Source: an uncultured Lachnospiraceae bacterium (lineage in GTDB: Bacteria > Bacillota > Clostridia > Lachnospirales > Lachnospiraceae). From it: 64,000 bases of DNA. The notes beneath the pieces are model-generated. The model was not told the origin of the DNA. It saw nothing but the letters and a program-made list of their open reading frames with translations, and searched no databases. The position numbers and the translations under genes are program-made. Positions within the stretch are counted from its first letter, which is position 1, and each line of letters begins with the position of its first letter. The stretch covers positions 1-64,000 of the forward strand of contig CAUAFT010000008.1 in NCBI GenBank assembly GCA_958428365.1. Direction: 5' to 3'. This document shows positions 27,063-35,116 of the stretch, piece after piece.

Positions 27063-27989
27063 TCACAGTCGGGATGCAAGCTCCAACATCACCATAACGA
27101 TCACCGCCAATAAAATTCCAATAAGGAGGGGAATGGAAAAGAGCTTTTCCTTCGCCTGTCCCTTCCAGTCTGTCCGAAAATTCTCCAGCCTTCCGTTCTT
27201 TTTCGCAAGGTGTACCCAGATTGCCACAGCCCCCGCCGTGGTAAACACTGCGATCACGATCCAAAAGACGGTTCCCATCAACAGCATCTGCGGATCGTCC
27301 ACAATGGCGCTGCTCTGCGCTGCCGCCTCGTTCAGACTGCCTCCCTGAACATTATCTGTCACCGCCATCAACAGAACGGAGTTGAGATTCAAAACAAAAT
27401 GGCAGATCATAGAAGTCCAGATACTTCCCGTCGCCTCCACTGCCATCGCCAGGATCATTCCAAAGACGAAGGTATAGAGGAACTGGTTAAAGTTCATATG
27501 CATACATCCGAATAAAAAGGCACTTAAAACAACACCTTTCCAGAGACTACTTTTTTTATAAGTCTGAAATAACAGTCCCCGGAATACAAATTCCTCCACA
27601 CACGCTGGAAGTACCGCTATGAAAAGAACGTTCCAGAGCATACTCTGCTCCTGCATCACGGTGGTCATCTGTGCCGTGGTATTGTCCACGAAGAACATGG
27701 TCAGGAGATTCATCACCACCAAGAGCGGATAAAAAAGATAGGTCATCACCACGGTGAGCAATGCATCTGACAGCCTGATCTTCCGATATGGGATCAATTC
27801 TCCCACCTTCATTCCCGCTATCTTAATATAGAAGAAAGACGGCAGGAATACCGTAAGCTGCGCCAGAAAAAGATCCACATAAAACGAAAAACCAAAAAAG
27901 CTGCTGACAATGGATCCGAAAACACTGAGCAGTATATATAAGATCACGGTTATGAGAAACGTGCGGTTTGCACCTTTATTTGTCGTCAT
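27063..27989 (-). CDS. CPBP family intramembrane metalloprotease
   Basis: A 308-residue protein with about eight membrane helices. Motif 1 EEFVFRGLLF, motif 2 FGCMHMNFNQFLYTF and motif 3 CHFVLNLNSVLL supply the Glu, Arg and His residues of CAAX/CPBP proteases. Members process prenylated or secreted peptides, or give bacteriocin immunity; no peptide gene is next to this one. It lies 11 bases after ridA. Confidence 0.88.
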   Translation of the reverse strand: MTTNKGANRTFLITVILYILLSVFGSIVSSFFGFSFYVDLFLAQLTVFLPSFFYIKIAGMKVGELIPYRKIRLSDALLTVVMTYLFYPLLVVMNLLTMFFVDNTTAQMTTVMQEQSMLWNVLFIAVLPACVEEFVFRGLLFQTYKKSSLWKGVVLSAFLFGCMHMNFNQFLYTFVFGMILAMAVEATGSIWTSMICHFVLNLNSVLLMAVTDNVQGGSLNEAAAQSSAIVDDPQMLLMGTVFWIVIAVFTTAGAVAIWVHLAKKNGRLENFRTDWKGQAKEKLFSIPLLIGILLAVIVMVMLELASRL

Positions 27990-28000
27990 ATCCTCTCCTG

Positions 28001-28375
28001 TTATCTGATGGCAACAGCCTCTACTTCCAACAACACATCTTTTGGCAGACGCGCCACTTCCACACAGCTTCTTGCCGGGAAATCAGAGGTAAAGAACTCT
28101 TTGTATACGTCGTTGATGGTTCCAAAATCATCCATTTCCTTAATAAATACGGTGGTTTTTACCACGTTATCCATGGAAGTTCCAGCCGCTTGCAGAAGAT
28201 TGGACAGATTTGTCATCGCCTGCTTTGCCTGAGCGGCGGCTCCCTGTGGGATCTCCCCGGTCTTTGGGTCTACCGGGATAACGCCGGAGGTGTATACCAT
28301 TCCGTTTACTTCGATTGCCTGTGAATACGGTCCGATGGCTGCCGGTGCATTCTGTGTACTGATTACTTTTTTCAT
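28001..28375 (-). CDS. ridA: RidA family enamine/imine deaminase
   Basis: A 124-residue protein that hydrolyses reactive enamines and imines made by pyridoxal-phosphate enzymes. Motifs include APAAIGPYSQAI (residues 10-21), VYTSGVIPVDP and the key arginine in FPARSCVEVARLP. It is a trimeric cytosolic protein in homologues. AAGGA precedes the ATG. Confidence 0.93.
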   Translation of the reverse strand: MKKVISTQNAPAAIGPYSQAIEVNGMVYTSGVIPVDPKTGEIPQGAAAQAKQAMTNLSNLLQAAGTSMDNVVKTTVFIKEMDDFGTINDVYKEFFTSDFPARSCVEVARLPKDVLLEVEAVAIR

Positions 28376-28407
28376 CTTGTTTTCCTTCTTTCTTCCATGC
28401 TGGTATG

Positions 28408-29247
28408 TTATTTTATGATACGAATCCCCTTTTCGGTGATCTCGATCCTGCGTTCCTTATAGAGATGGCCTACCGCCCGTTTAAATGCATTTTTGCTAAG
28501 CCCCGTCTCTCTTTTTATGATCTCCGGGGAGGCCTTATCATTAAAAGGCAGGACTCCGGCATACTCCTCGATCACGGAGAGCACTTTTTCCGCATCCGGA
28601 TCGATCTGTAAATATGCCTTTTCCCTAAGAGTCAGGTCCAGCTTGCCATCCGGCTTCACCTTGGTCACTCTCGCTTCCACAATATCCCCGATCCGAAGGA
28701 AACTGCAATCCTCATGTCTTGGAATCATGGCGGAATAGCGGTCGTCCACTGCCACAAAGGTTCCAAAATTCTCACTGAACTCGTAGATCCTTCCCTCTAC
28801 CTTATCTCCGATCCGATACGGGGAATCGGTAGATAAGAGATCATAGATGCCCTTCATCGTGGCGCAGAGCCTGCGGCTCTTATCAATATAAAGGGTCACC
28901 AATATCTCATCTCCTGCCTCCACCTTTCTTGTCATTTCCTTAAATGGCAAAAACAGATCCTTTTCCAGTCCCCAGTCCAGGAAGGCTCCGATCTTTCCGA
29001 TCTCCAGCACTTCCAAAACTGCCAGCTTTCCCAGTTCCAGCTTCGGCGTGTGGGTGGTGGCGATCATCCGGTCTTTGGAATCCTTATAGAGAAAGACCTC
29101 CAGGGTATCTCCAGCCCCAATGCCCTCAGGCACCTGTTTTGCCGGGAGCAAGACCCTGGTCTCATCCTCTTTTTTATCCGCCAGATAAACGCCAAAATCC
29201 ACCTTTTTCACAACGGTCAGTTCCTGATATTCTCCTAATTTAATCAT
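28408..29247 (-). CDS. cvfB: CvfB-type S1 RNA-binding protein
   Basis: A 279-residue protein with three S1-like barrels and a C-terminal winged helix (IIKRETGLSKNAFKRAVGHL). Motifs include VKKVDFGVYLADKKEDE at the start and IGKIGAFLDWGLEKDLFLPF. CvfB/YitL proteins bind RNA and affect virulence-gene expression in staphylococci. It overlaps the thioesterase gene by 8 bases. Confidence 0.9.
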   Translation of the reverse strand: MIKLGEYQELTVVKKVDFGVYLADKKEDETRVLLPAKQVPEGIGAGDTLEVFLYKDSKDRMIATTHTPKLELGKLAVLEVLEIGKIGAFLDWGLEKDLFLPFKEMTRKVEAGDEILVTLYIDKSRRLCATMKGIYDLLSTDSPYRIGDKVEGRIYEFSENFGTFVAVDDRYSAMIPRHEDCSFLRIGDIVEARVTKVKPDGKLDLTLREKAYLQIDPDAEKVLSVIEEYAGVLPFNDKASPEIIKRETGLSKNAFKRAVGHLYKERRIEITEKGIRIIK

Positions 29248-29956
29248 TCTTTCCTCCGAAAAATTCTATCACAGCGTAAGGATTCTTCTCCTCGTCCGCC
29301 AGCGCCACTGTGACCTTTTCCTCCTGCCTCTCCACAAGGGGATACAGGACGTCTCCCAACATGGCGGCTTTTCTGTATTCCACCCTAAGCTCCCTGATCC
29401 GAAAGTCCTTCGGCAAAAATTCCTCGGCGATCAGCACATATTTTCCATTGTTCACATGGTGGTTGGTATCAATACAGAAGCGGTGCACCGGGATCGGTTC
29501 CTTCGGGAGCAGAGACTGCGGCACTTTGATCTTTCTTGGAGCCCGCTCCATAGGATATGGCTCGTCCAGTTCATAAGCCTTTGCCACTTCCTGGGGGATC
29601 CGCTTTGGTCTTCCGGTGTCGGTGTCCACAAAGATCCAGTTGGAATTGGCATAGACCAGCACACGCCCTTCCTCATTTTTTAACAGAAAGTTGCGCAGAC
29701 CGTACAATCCCTTGAACTCATAGGGCAGGGTAGAGACTGTAATCTTTTCTCCCAGCTTTGGATATTCCTCAACGACGATCTGCCAGGACGCCAAAAGCCA
29801 GGCGCTCTGCTGCCTTTTTAACTCCTCAATTCCCCCTCCCACGCTTTCCGAATGGAAGGTACCGCAGTCCTGAAAATAATCCAGGATCGAGACCAGCTTG
29901 AGCTTCCGCTCCTCGTCCACCTCACTGTAGCGCACCCGCGCATCCATCTGATACAT
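29240..29956 (-). CDS. Acyl-ACP thioesterase
   Basis: A 238-residue double hot-dog thioesterase of the bacterial FatA/FatB-like family, which releases fatty acids from acyl carrier protein. Motifs are VRYSEVDEERKLKL near the start, LLASWQIVVEEYPKLGE, and HVNNGKYVLIAEE, which holds the catalytic Asn/His region. GGGAG precedes the ATG. It is co-transcribed with cvfB. Confidence 0.88.
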   Translation of the reverse strand: MYQMDARVRYSEVDEERKLKLVSILDYFQDCGTFHSESVGGGIEELKRQQSAWLLASWQIVVEEYPKLGEKITVSTLPYEFKGLYGLRNFLLKNEEGRVLVYANSNWIFVDTDTGRPKRIPQEVAKAYELDEPYPMERAPRKIKVPQSLLPKEPIPVHRFCIDTNHHVNNGKYVLIAEEFLPKDFRIRELRVEYRKAAMLGDVLYPLVERQEEKVTVALADEEKNPYAVIEFFGGKND

Positions 29957-29988
29957 AAAAATCTCCCGTCTTTCTTATAATGTATAAA

Positions 29989-30055
29989 GAATCTCGCTAC
30001 GCGGGATTCTCTCCTGCGGTGGGTCGCCCAGCGACATAATTCCCTTCCACCGCAG
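29989..30055. repeat. Structured intergenic repeat, copy A
   Basis: A hairpin (GAATC/GATTC around a GCTACGC core) is followed by a cruciform: CTGCGGTGG pairs with CCACCGCAG and encloses GTCGCccaGCGAC. The block shares the order CTC-GCTACG-CGG, CAGCGACATAATTCC and GCGTTC with copy B at 52222-52290. It lies upstream of the thioesterase gene, behind the tRNA-Gln terminator. Confidence 0.65.
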
Positions 30056-30063
30056 TGCGTTCC

Positions 30064-30112
30064 TTTTTTATGATATGGGAAATTCCAATAAAATTTCCTA
30101 TATCATAAAAAA
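30064..30112. repeat. AT-rich inverted repeat next to the tRNA-Gln terminator
   Basis: TTTTTTATGATAT and ATATCATAAAAAA, extended inward by GGAAATT/AATTTCC with one imperfect pair, form a stem of about 20 bp. It abuts and partly overlaps the U-run of the tRNA terminator, so the two could act as tandem terminators or alternative folds. Confidence 0.65.
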
Positions 30113-30137
30113 AGCACTATTTATAAATAGTGCTTTT
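30110..30137 (-). terminator. Terminator of tRNA-Gln
   Basis: A perfect 28-base palindrome, AAAAGCACTATTTA and its complement, starts 8 bases after the tRNA 3' end on the minus strand and continues into a run of 7-8 T. Confidence 0.85.
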
Positions 30138-30144
30138 CCAAAAA

Positions 30145-30216
30145 CTGGCCCACAAGGATTCGAACCTTGAAATGACGGAGTCAGAGTCCGTTGCCTTACC
30201 ATTTGGCGATGGGCCA
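30145..30216 (-). tRNA. tRNA-Gln (anticodon CUG)
   Basis: A 72-base cloverleaf on the minus strand. The acceptor stem is TGGCCCA/TGGGCCA with discriminator G and the U1-A72 pair typical of glutamine. The anticodon stem ACGGA/TCCGT encloses the loop CTCTGAC, giving anticodon CUG. The T-arm has GGTTCGAATCC. CCA is not encoded. Confidence 0.94.
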
Positions 30217-30272
30217 ACATTGCGTCAACAATGGGTATTATATATGATATTATTCATAAAATCAAGCACTTT

Positions 30273-30926
30273 TTAAAAAATTTTTAATTTTTTTTCAATC
30301 ATCGCAAAAACCACCTCTTCTTCCCAGATAATTTCTGCTTTTCCTCCGGTCCCCTCGGTCAGTTCCTTTTCGATCCTATCCTTCTGCTCCAGCGAAACCA
30401 CGATCTGCATACAGACATCTTCCTTATATATAGTGTCCGCCACTGCCACCTGGTTCTGACCCAAAATATACTGGATCTTTCCAACGCCATTGTAATCTGT
30501 CTCAATGGTTCCAAGCATTCCCTTTTGCTTTGTGACAAGAGTACAGTCCGCCAGGCCCTCCTGAACTGCTTTCTGATACGCCCGAACCAGACCTCCGGTT
30601 CCCAAAAGCACTCCTCCGAAATAGCGGGTCACCACCACCGCGGCATTATGGATCCCCTCCCTCAGCAGCACTTCCATCATAGGGCGTCCGGCGGTTCCGC
30701 TGGGTTCTCCATCATCGGAACAGCGCTGTAATTCCTGCCTGCCGCCGATGACATAGGCGTAACAGTTGTGCCTCGCATCCCAGTATTTTTTCTTCATGTC
30801 CGCAACAAAGGCCAGGGCTTCTTCCTCTGTCTCCACCGGAACGACGGTTGCGATGAAGCGGGATTTTTTTTCCACGATCTCTCCTCTGCCCTCCCGGTAC
30901 ACTGCCTGATAACTGTTTTCTTCCAT
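30273..30926 (-). CDS. YigZ/IMPACT family protein
   Basis: A 217-residue protein. The N-terminal UPF0029/IMPACT domain has KKSRFIATVVPV, DARHNCYAYVIG, SDDGEPSGTAGRPM and VTRYFGGVLLGTGGLVRAY; a short C-terminal ferredoxin-like domain follows. The function is not settled; the eukaryotic relative is a translational regulator. AGGAG precedes the ATG. Confidence 0.92.
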   Translation of the reverse strand: MEENSYQAVYREGRGEIVEKKSRFIATVVPVETEEEALAFVADMKKKYWDARHNCYAYVIGGRQELQRCSDDGEPSGTAGRPMMEVLLREGIHNAAVVVTRYFGGVLLGTGGLVRAYQKAVQEGLADCTLVTKQKGMLGTIETDYNGVGKIQYILGQNQVAVADTIYKEDVCMQIVVSLEQKDRIEKELTEGTGGKAEIIWEEEVVFAMIEKKLKIF

Positions 30927-31053
30927 CGGTATCTCCTGTCTTTTAACCTCTTTTTCCTGTCAATCGCAATCACATTATACCCATATTTTCCACTTCCGTA
31001 AATAGGAAAAACCGCAAAATGAGATTATGCTTTATTCTTATGGCTTTTTTTGG

Positions 31054-31059
31054 TATAAT
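31054..31059 (+). promoter_or_regulatory. Extended -10 promoter of the PBP gene
   Basis: TGGTATAAT gives an exact -10 with a TG extension; the -35 region (TTTATT at 31031-31036) is weak. It lies about 44 bases before the ATG. Confidence 0.65.
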
Positions 31060-31102
31060 GTGTATTAATATGGACTAAGACTAATTATAAAGGAGGTCTG
31101 TT

Positions 31103-33781
31103 ATGAACTATGGAAGAAACCGCACATCGAAAAAAGAGAAGGATCTGACTTCTAAGAATAGCATGGCGCGCAAGAAATTCCGTGTTACTTTTTTGAAAGC
31201 GTTTCTCATCTGTTTCCTAGCAGCGATCGTAATCGGAGTCATTGCCATAATCGGCATGGTGAGGAGTGTAATCAAATCCGCTCCGGACATTGATGATATA
31301 GATGCCACCCCTACAGGCTATCTGTCTACGGTATTGGACAGCGACGGGAACGAGATCGCAACCCTGGTTGCTTCCGGTTCCAACCGCGTCTACGTTACCA
31401 TTGATGAGATCCCCAAGGATCTGCAGCATGCTTTTGTTGCCATTGAGGACGAGCGTTTTTACGATCACAACGGTATTGATCTTCAGGGAATCGTCCGAGC
31501 TGCTTTCAAAGGCATCACAAGCGGTCACTTTTCAGAGGGTGCGTCTACTATCACACAGCAGCTTTTGAAAAACAACGTGTTTACAAGCTGGACCAGCGAA
31601 TCTTCTTTTTCCGAAAAACTGGAACGTAAGATTCAGGAACAATACCTTGCCGTTCAACTGGAAAAGAACGTGGACAAGGACTGGATTCTGGAAAATTATC
31701 TAAATTCCATCAATCTGGGACAGAATACCCTGGGTGTACAAGCCGCCTCCAAGCGATATTTCAACAAGGATGTATCGGAGCTGGATGTATCGGAATGCGC
31801 TGTGATCGCAGCCATCACCCAGAATCCCAGCAAGTATAATCCGGTGACGAATCCCGATGAAAACGCCACCCGACGCAAGAAAGTGTTAAAAAACATGCTG
31901 GAACAGGAATATATCTCCCAGAAAGAATACGATGCCGCCTTAAAGGATGACGTATACGACCGAATCCAGGTTGCCAACCTGGAGGTTGCCGATGACAATG
32001 TCACTTCCTATTTTGTGGACGCTTTGACCGATCAGGCGATCCAGGCTCTGATCGACGAAAAGGGTTATACCGAGACCCAGGCCTATAAAGCTCTCTACAG
32101 CGGAGGACTTACCATCTACTCCACTCAGGACAGCAGCTTACAGGCGATCTGTGACGAGGAAGTCAATAATTCCGCCAATTATGTGGGCGATCCGGAGTAT
32201 TCCTTCTCCTACCGCCTGACGATCCAGAAAGCGGACGGCAGCTATGAAAATTACAGTGAGCAGACTATGCTCTCCTACTATCAGGCAGAGGACAGCAGCT
32301 ATGACATTGACTTCCCAAGCCAGGAAGCCGCTGCCGCTGCCATCGAGGAATATAAAAACGCCATGTTGGAGGAGGGGGATACCATCCCGGAAGGAGGAGA
32401 ATCTGTCTCCTATACCTTACAGCCCCAGACAGCCCTGACTCTGATCGATCAGAGCACCGGGGAGGTGAAGGCTCTGGTGGGCGGCCGCGGCGAAAAGACT
32501 GCCAGCAAGACCTTAAACCGCGCCACCTCCACACCGAGACAGCCAGGTTCCACTTTTAAGGTCATTGCAGCTTACGCTCCGGCGCTGGATTCTTCGGGAA
32601 TGACCCTTGCCACCGTTCAGGATGATGCTCCATATTCCTATGCCAACGGTACCTCCCTTAGAAACTACAACAATCAGTATCTGGGATTTACCACCATCCG
32701 GGAGGCGATCACCGATTCCATCAATGTGGTGACGGTAAAGACTCTGACGGAGATCGGCACTCAGGTAGGTTACGACTATCTGGAGGACTTTGGGTTCACC
32801 ACTATCGTGCCGGAGGACAACACACAGTCCCTCTGTCTGGGCGGTCTCACAAAGGGCGTCTACAATCTGGAGCTGACTGCGGCTTACGCCACCATCGCTA
32901 ATAACGGAACCTATACGAAACCGAGATTTTTTACCAAGATCTTAGACCACGACGGCAATGTCCTTGTGGACAATACGCCTCAGACCCACACGGTGTTAAA
33001 AGACACCACCGCATGGCTTCTGACCTCCGCCATGAAGGACGTTATGACCTCCGGTACCGGAGTTGCCGCCAATATCAGCAGTATGCCGGTAGCCGGAAAA
33101 TCGGGAACTACCACGAAAGACCGCGACTCCCTCTTTGCCGGTTTCTCTCCATATTATACCTGCGTGGTCTGGGGAGGCTACGACGATAACATGCCTCTTA
33201 GCAACACCCGGTACACGAAGAATGTCTGGAAGGCGGTTATGCAGCGTGTCAACGAGGGACTGGAATACAAGGACTTCGAACAGCCGTCGGGCATTGTCAC
33301 TGCAAGAGTCTGCAAGAAATCCGGCAAGTTAGCGGTGGAGGGTGTCTGTGACTGCGACCCGCGGGGAAATCAGGTCTACACCGAATATTTTGCGGAGGGC
33401 ACGGCTCCTACGGAGATCTGCGACCACCATGTACAGGCTACCATCTGTACAGAATCCGGCAAGATCGCCAATGAGTTCTGCCCGGAGGAAGTAAAACAGA
33501 CGGGAATCTATATCATTGGCGGTTCCCCAAATTCGGGAGACGGACCATACCTTCTCTCGGATGAGCTGGCTAACTCCATCTGCGATATCCATACTTCCGC
33601 AACGGACTTCCTGGATTCGCTGGAAAACATTAACGGAATTTTAAGCGGCAGCTCGGACGATTCGGAGAATGAAGAGAAAAAGGACGGAGAGAACGAGAAG
33701 GACAAGGATCAAAAGCCTGAGGATAGCAATAAAGCACCTGAGACCCCAGGGGATAACCCTTCACCGGACGCTGAAGAATAG
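31103..33781 (+). CDS. Class A penicillin-binding protein (glycosyltransferase/transpeptidase)
   Basis: A bifunctional peptidoglycan synthase of 892 residues. After a basic cytoplasmic start there is one membrane helix (about 31-52). The glycosyltransferase domain has EDERFYDHNGID (115-126) and GASTITQQLLKN. The transpeptidase domain has SxxK at S483-K486 (PGSTFK), SIN at 539-541 and KSGT at 666-669, so all catalytic motifs are intact. The C-terminus has cysteine-containing repeats (about 730-830) and a Lys/Glu/Pro-rich tail. It is a stand-alone gene with its own promoter and terminator. Confidence 0.95.
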   Translation: MNYGRNRTSKKEKDLTSKNSMARKKFRVTFLKAFLICFLAAIVIGVIAIIGMVRSVIKSAPDIDDIDATPTGYLSTVLDSDGNEIATLVASGSNRVYVTIDEIPKDLQHAFVAIEDERFYDHNGIDLQGIVRAAFKGITSGHFSEGASTITQQLLKNNVFTSWTSESSFSEKLERKIQEQYLAVQLEKNVDKDWILENYLNSINLGQNTLGVQAASKRYFNKDVSELDVSECAVIAAITQNPSKYNPVTNPDENATRRKKVLKNMLEQEYISQKEYDAALKDDVYDRIQVANLEVADDNVTSYFVDALTDQAIQALIDEKGYTETQAYKALYSGGLTIYSTQDSSLQAICDEEVNNSANYVGDPEYSFSYRLTIQKADGSYENYSEQTMLSYYQAEDSSYDIDFPSQEAAAAAIEEYKNAMLEEGDTIPEGGESVSYTLQPQTALTLIDQSTGEVKALVGGRGEKTASKTLNRATSTPRQPGSTFKVIAAYAPALDSSGMTLATVQDDAPYSYANGTSLRNYNNQYLGFTTIREAITDSINVVTVKTLTEIGTQVGYDYLEDFGFTTIVPEDNTQSLCLGGLTKGVYNLELTAAYATIANNGTYTKPRFFTKILDHDGNVLVDNTPQTHTVLKDTTAWLLTSAMKDVMTSGTGVAANISSMPVAGKSGTTTKDRDSLFAGFSPYYTCVVWGGYDDNMPLSNTRYTKNVWKAVMQRVNEGLEYKDFEQPSGIVTARVCKKSGKLAVEGVCDCDPRGNQVYTEYFAEGTAPTEICDHHVQATICTESGKIANEFCPEEVKQTGIYIIGGSPNSGDGPYLLSDELANSICDIHTSATDFLDSLENINGILSGSSDDSENEEKKDGENEKDKDQKPEDSNKAPETPGDNPSPDAEE

Positions 33782-33815
33782 CGAAATGACCGCAGACGAG
33801 AAACAAATATATATC

Positions 33816-33851
33816 AAAAAGGATGTCACATACAGATGCGACATCCTTTTT
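33816..33851. terminator. Bidirectional terminator after the PBP gene
   Basis: AAAAAGGATGTC and GACATCCTTTTT form a 12-bp stem with a 12-base loop and T runs on both strands. It separates the PBP gene from the convergent receiver-like gene. Confidence 0.9.
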
Positions 33852-33855
33852 TCTA

Positions 33856-34902
33856 TTAAAGTATAGTCCAAGGTCGGTTCCTCACCTTCATCCGGTATAC
33901 ATTCTCATTTTCCACCACCTGATAGTCGCAGAAATCCACCATCTCCTCCACTGCTGCTTCCACGATCTGACGTTTTTCTCCCAGCATTCCCATCTCCTGA
34001 TTCTCCCTCTCCCAGATTCCAGCAGGCAGGGTAATGGAAAGAACCGCTGTCAGCCTCTCCGCCTCTCTCGCGGAGATCTCAATCTTGACACTGCAATCTT
34101 TAGAGATATCCCAATACTGTCTGATCAGCATCCAAAGAGACGTATAGAGAATCCCCAGAGACGCCTTGGAGCAATCCGGCTCCCGGCATTTGCAGGTAAA
34201 GGCAAATTTCTTACAGCCCTCGCCAAGAACAAACTCCTCTTCCAGCCTCTTTTCCACTTCTTTCAGGCTGTCACATGGTTTTTCCAGGATCTCCCCGGCG
34301 GCGTCCAGGAACTTTTTCTCATAATGGATCAGGGACTTCTTTTCCTCCGAGGGCAAAGACTTCCCCGCCAGGCGAACCGTCTCCTGTATCAACCTCTCCG
34401 AAAAGATCAGGAACTGACGGTGCCCTCTCTTCTGATAATCCAGAATCCGATTCTTCTCCTCAATGCCCTTCTCCCGCTGGGCAGTCTGTTGTTCCACTTC
34501 CTTTTCCAGATCTCTGTGGGCAAGGTTCATCTGATAGACCATAAAAGCCTCCTCGATAGCTGGCAGCATCTCCATCTGATAATTCGCCGGGCTTAAGAAT
34601 ACCCGAAAGATATTCCGGTTATCCAGCAAAAAGATGAGCTGTCCCCTGGTCAGAGTATAGGTGTAGACGATACAGACCGTATCGGGATGAGAGAGACTCA
34701 TATATTTTATGATCTGCTCCCCGTCATATCCCTTCAAATACATATCCAGGATCACTACCCCGTAAGTATTCTGTTTTAACAGGATTCCCGCATCATATCC
34801 CGTCTGTGCCGTGTCGATATCGAATTTTCCATCCGGCATAGCAAGCAAAAATTCACTGATCTCTTCTTTGCTGCGATTGATAAATAACAGCTTTCTTTCC
34901 AT
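33856..34902 (-). CDS. Protein with degenerate response-regulator receiver domain
   Basis: A 348-residue protein. Residues 1-120 look like a receiver domain with the phospho-acceptor position kept (ILDMYLKGYDG, Asp53). The acidic pair is replaced by FINRSKEE, and the conserved lysine is missing (VFLSPAN instead of a K-P motif). A charged coiled-coil segment (about 130-160) and a C-terminal domain I do not recognise follow; ANTAR or DNA-binding motifs are not evident. It lies next to the ammonium transporter-P-II gene but behind a separate promoter. A nitrogen role is only a guess from position. Confidence 0.7.
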   Translation of the reverse strand: MERKLLFINRSKEEISEFLLAMPDGKFDIDTAQTGYDAGILLKQNTYGVVILDMYLKGYDGEQIIKYMSLSHPDTVCIVYTYTLTRGQLIFLLDNRNIFRVFLSPANYQMEMLPAIEEAFMVYQMNLAHRDLEKEVEQQTAQREKGIEEKNRILDYQKRGHRQFLIFSERLIQETVRLAGKSLPSEEKKSLIHYEKKFLDAAGEILEKPCDSLKEVEKRLEEEFVLGEGCKKFAFTCKCREPDCSKASLGILYTSLWMLIRQYWDISKDCSVKIEISAREAERLTAVLSITLPAGIWERENQEMGMLGEKRQIVEAAVEEMVDFCDYQVVENENVYRMKVRNRPWTIL

Positions 34903-34934
34903 ACCTTCACCTCCTTTACGGCGCTATATCAAGA

Positions 34935-34964
34935 ATGGTATAATGTCTAACGACATTATACCAT
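34935..34964. promoter_or_regulatory. Palindromic operator-like site over the receiver gene promoter
   Basis: ATGGTATAATGTC and its exact complement flank a 4-base TAAC centre. The palindrome covers the -10 and the likely start point of the minus-strand promoter, where a dimeric repressor could block initiation. The RNA could also form a 5' hairpin. Confidence 0.65.
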
Positions 34965-34984
34965 ACATCCATCAAAAGTTTCAA
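34955..34984 (-). promoter_or_regulatory. Promoter of the receiver-like gene
   Basis: On the minus strand TTGAAA (34979-34984), an 18-base spacer ending in TGG, and an exact TATAAT (34955-34960) form an extended -10 promoter about 50 bases before the ATG. Confidence 0.7.
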
Positions 34985-35020
34985 CGAAGGCAGTCTTAAG
35001 GCTCTGCACACGGGAAAAGA

Positions 35021-35037
35021 CCCGGCATAATGCCGGG
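35021..35037 (-). terminator. Terminator of the amt-P-II gene
   Basis: CCCGGCAT and ATGCCGGG form an 8-bp GC-rich stem, followed on the minus strand by TCTTTTCCC. Two smaller hairpins lie between it and the stop codon (about 35083-35115). Confidence 0.7.
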
Positions 35038-35116
35038 CCTTCTCTCATTGATGTATATACACTAAGGGGATTAGATATTCACTAATCTTTCCTAGATTAG
35101 TGCATTTTCATGCACA

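Noticed and set aside
33856..34902. Receiver-like protein as an ANTAR antiterminator for glnA and amt
   Set aside because: No three-helix ANTAR-like C-terminus is visible; only the position suggests it, so I did not annotate it so.
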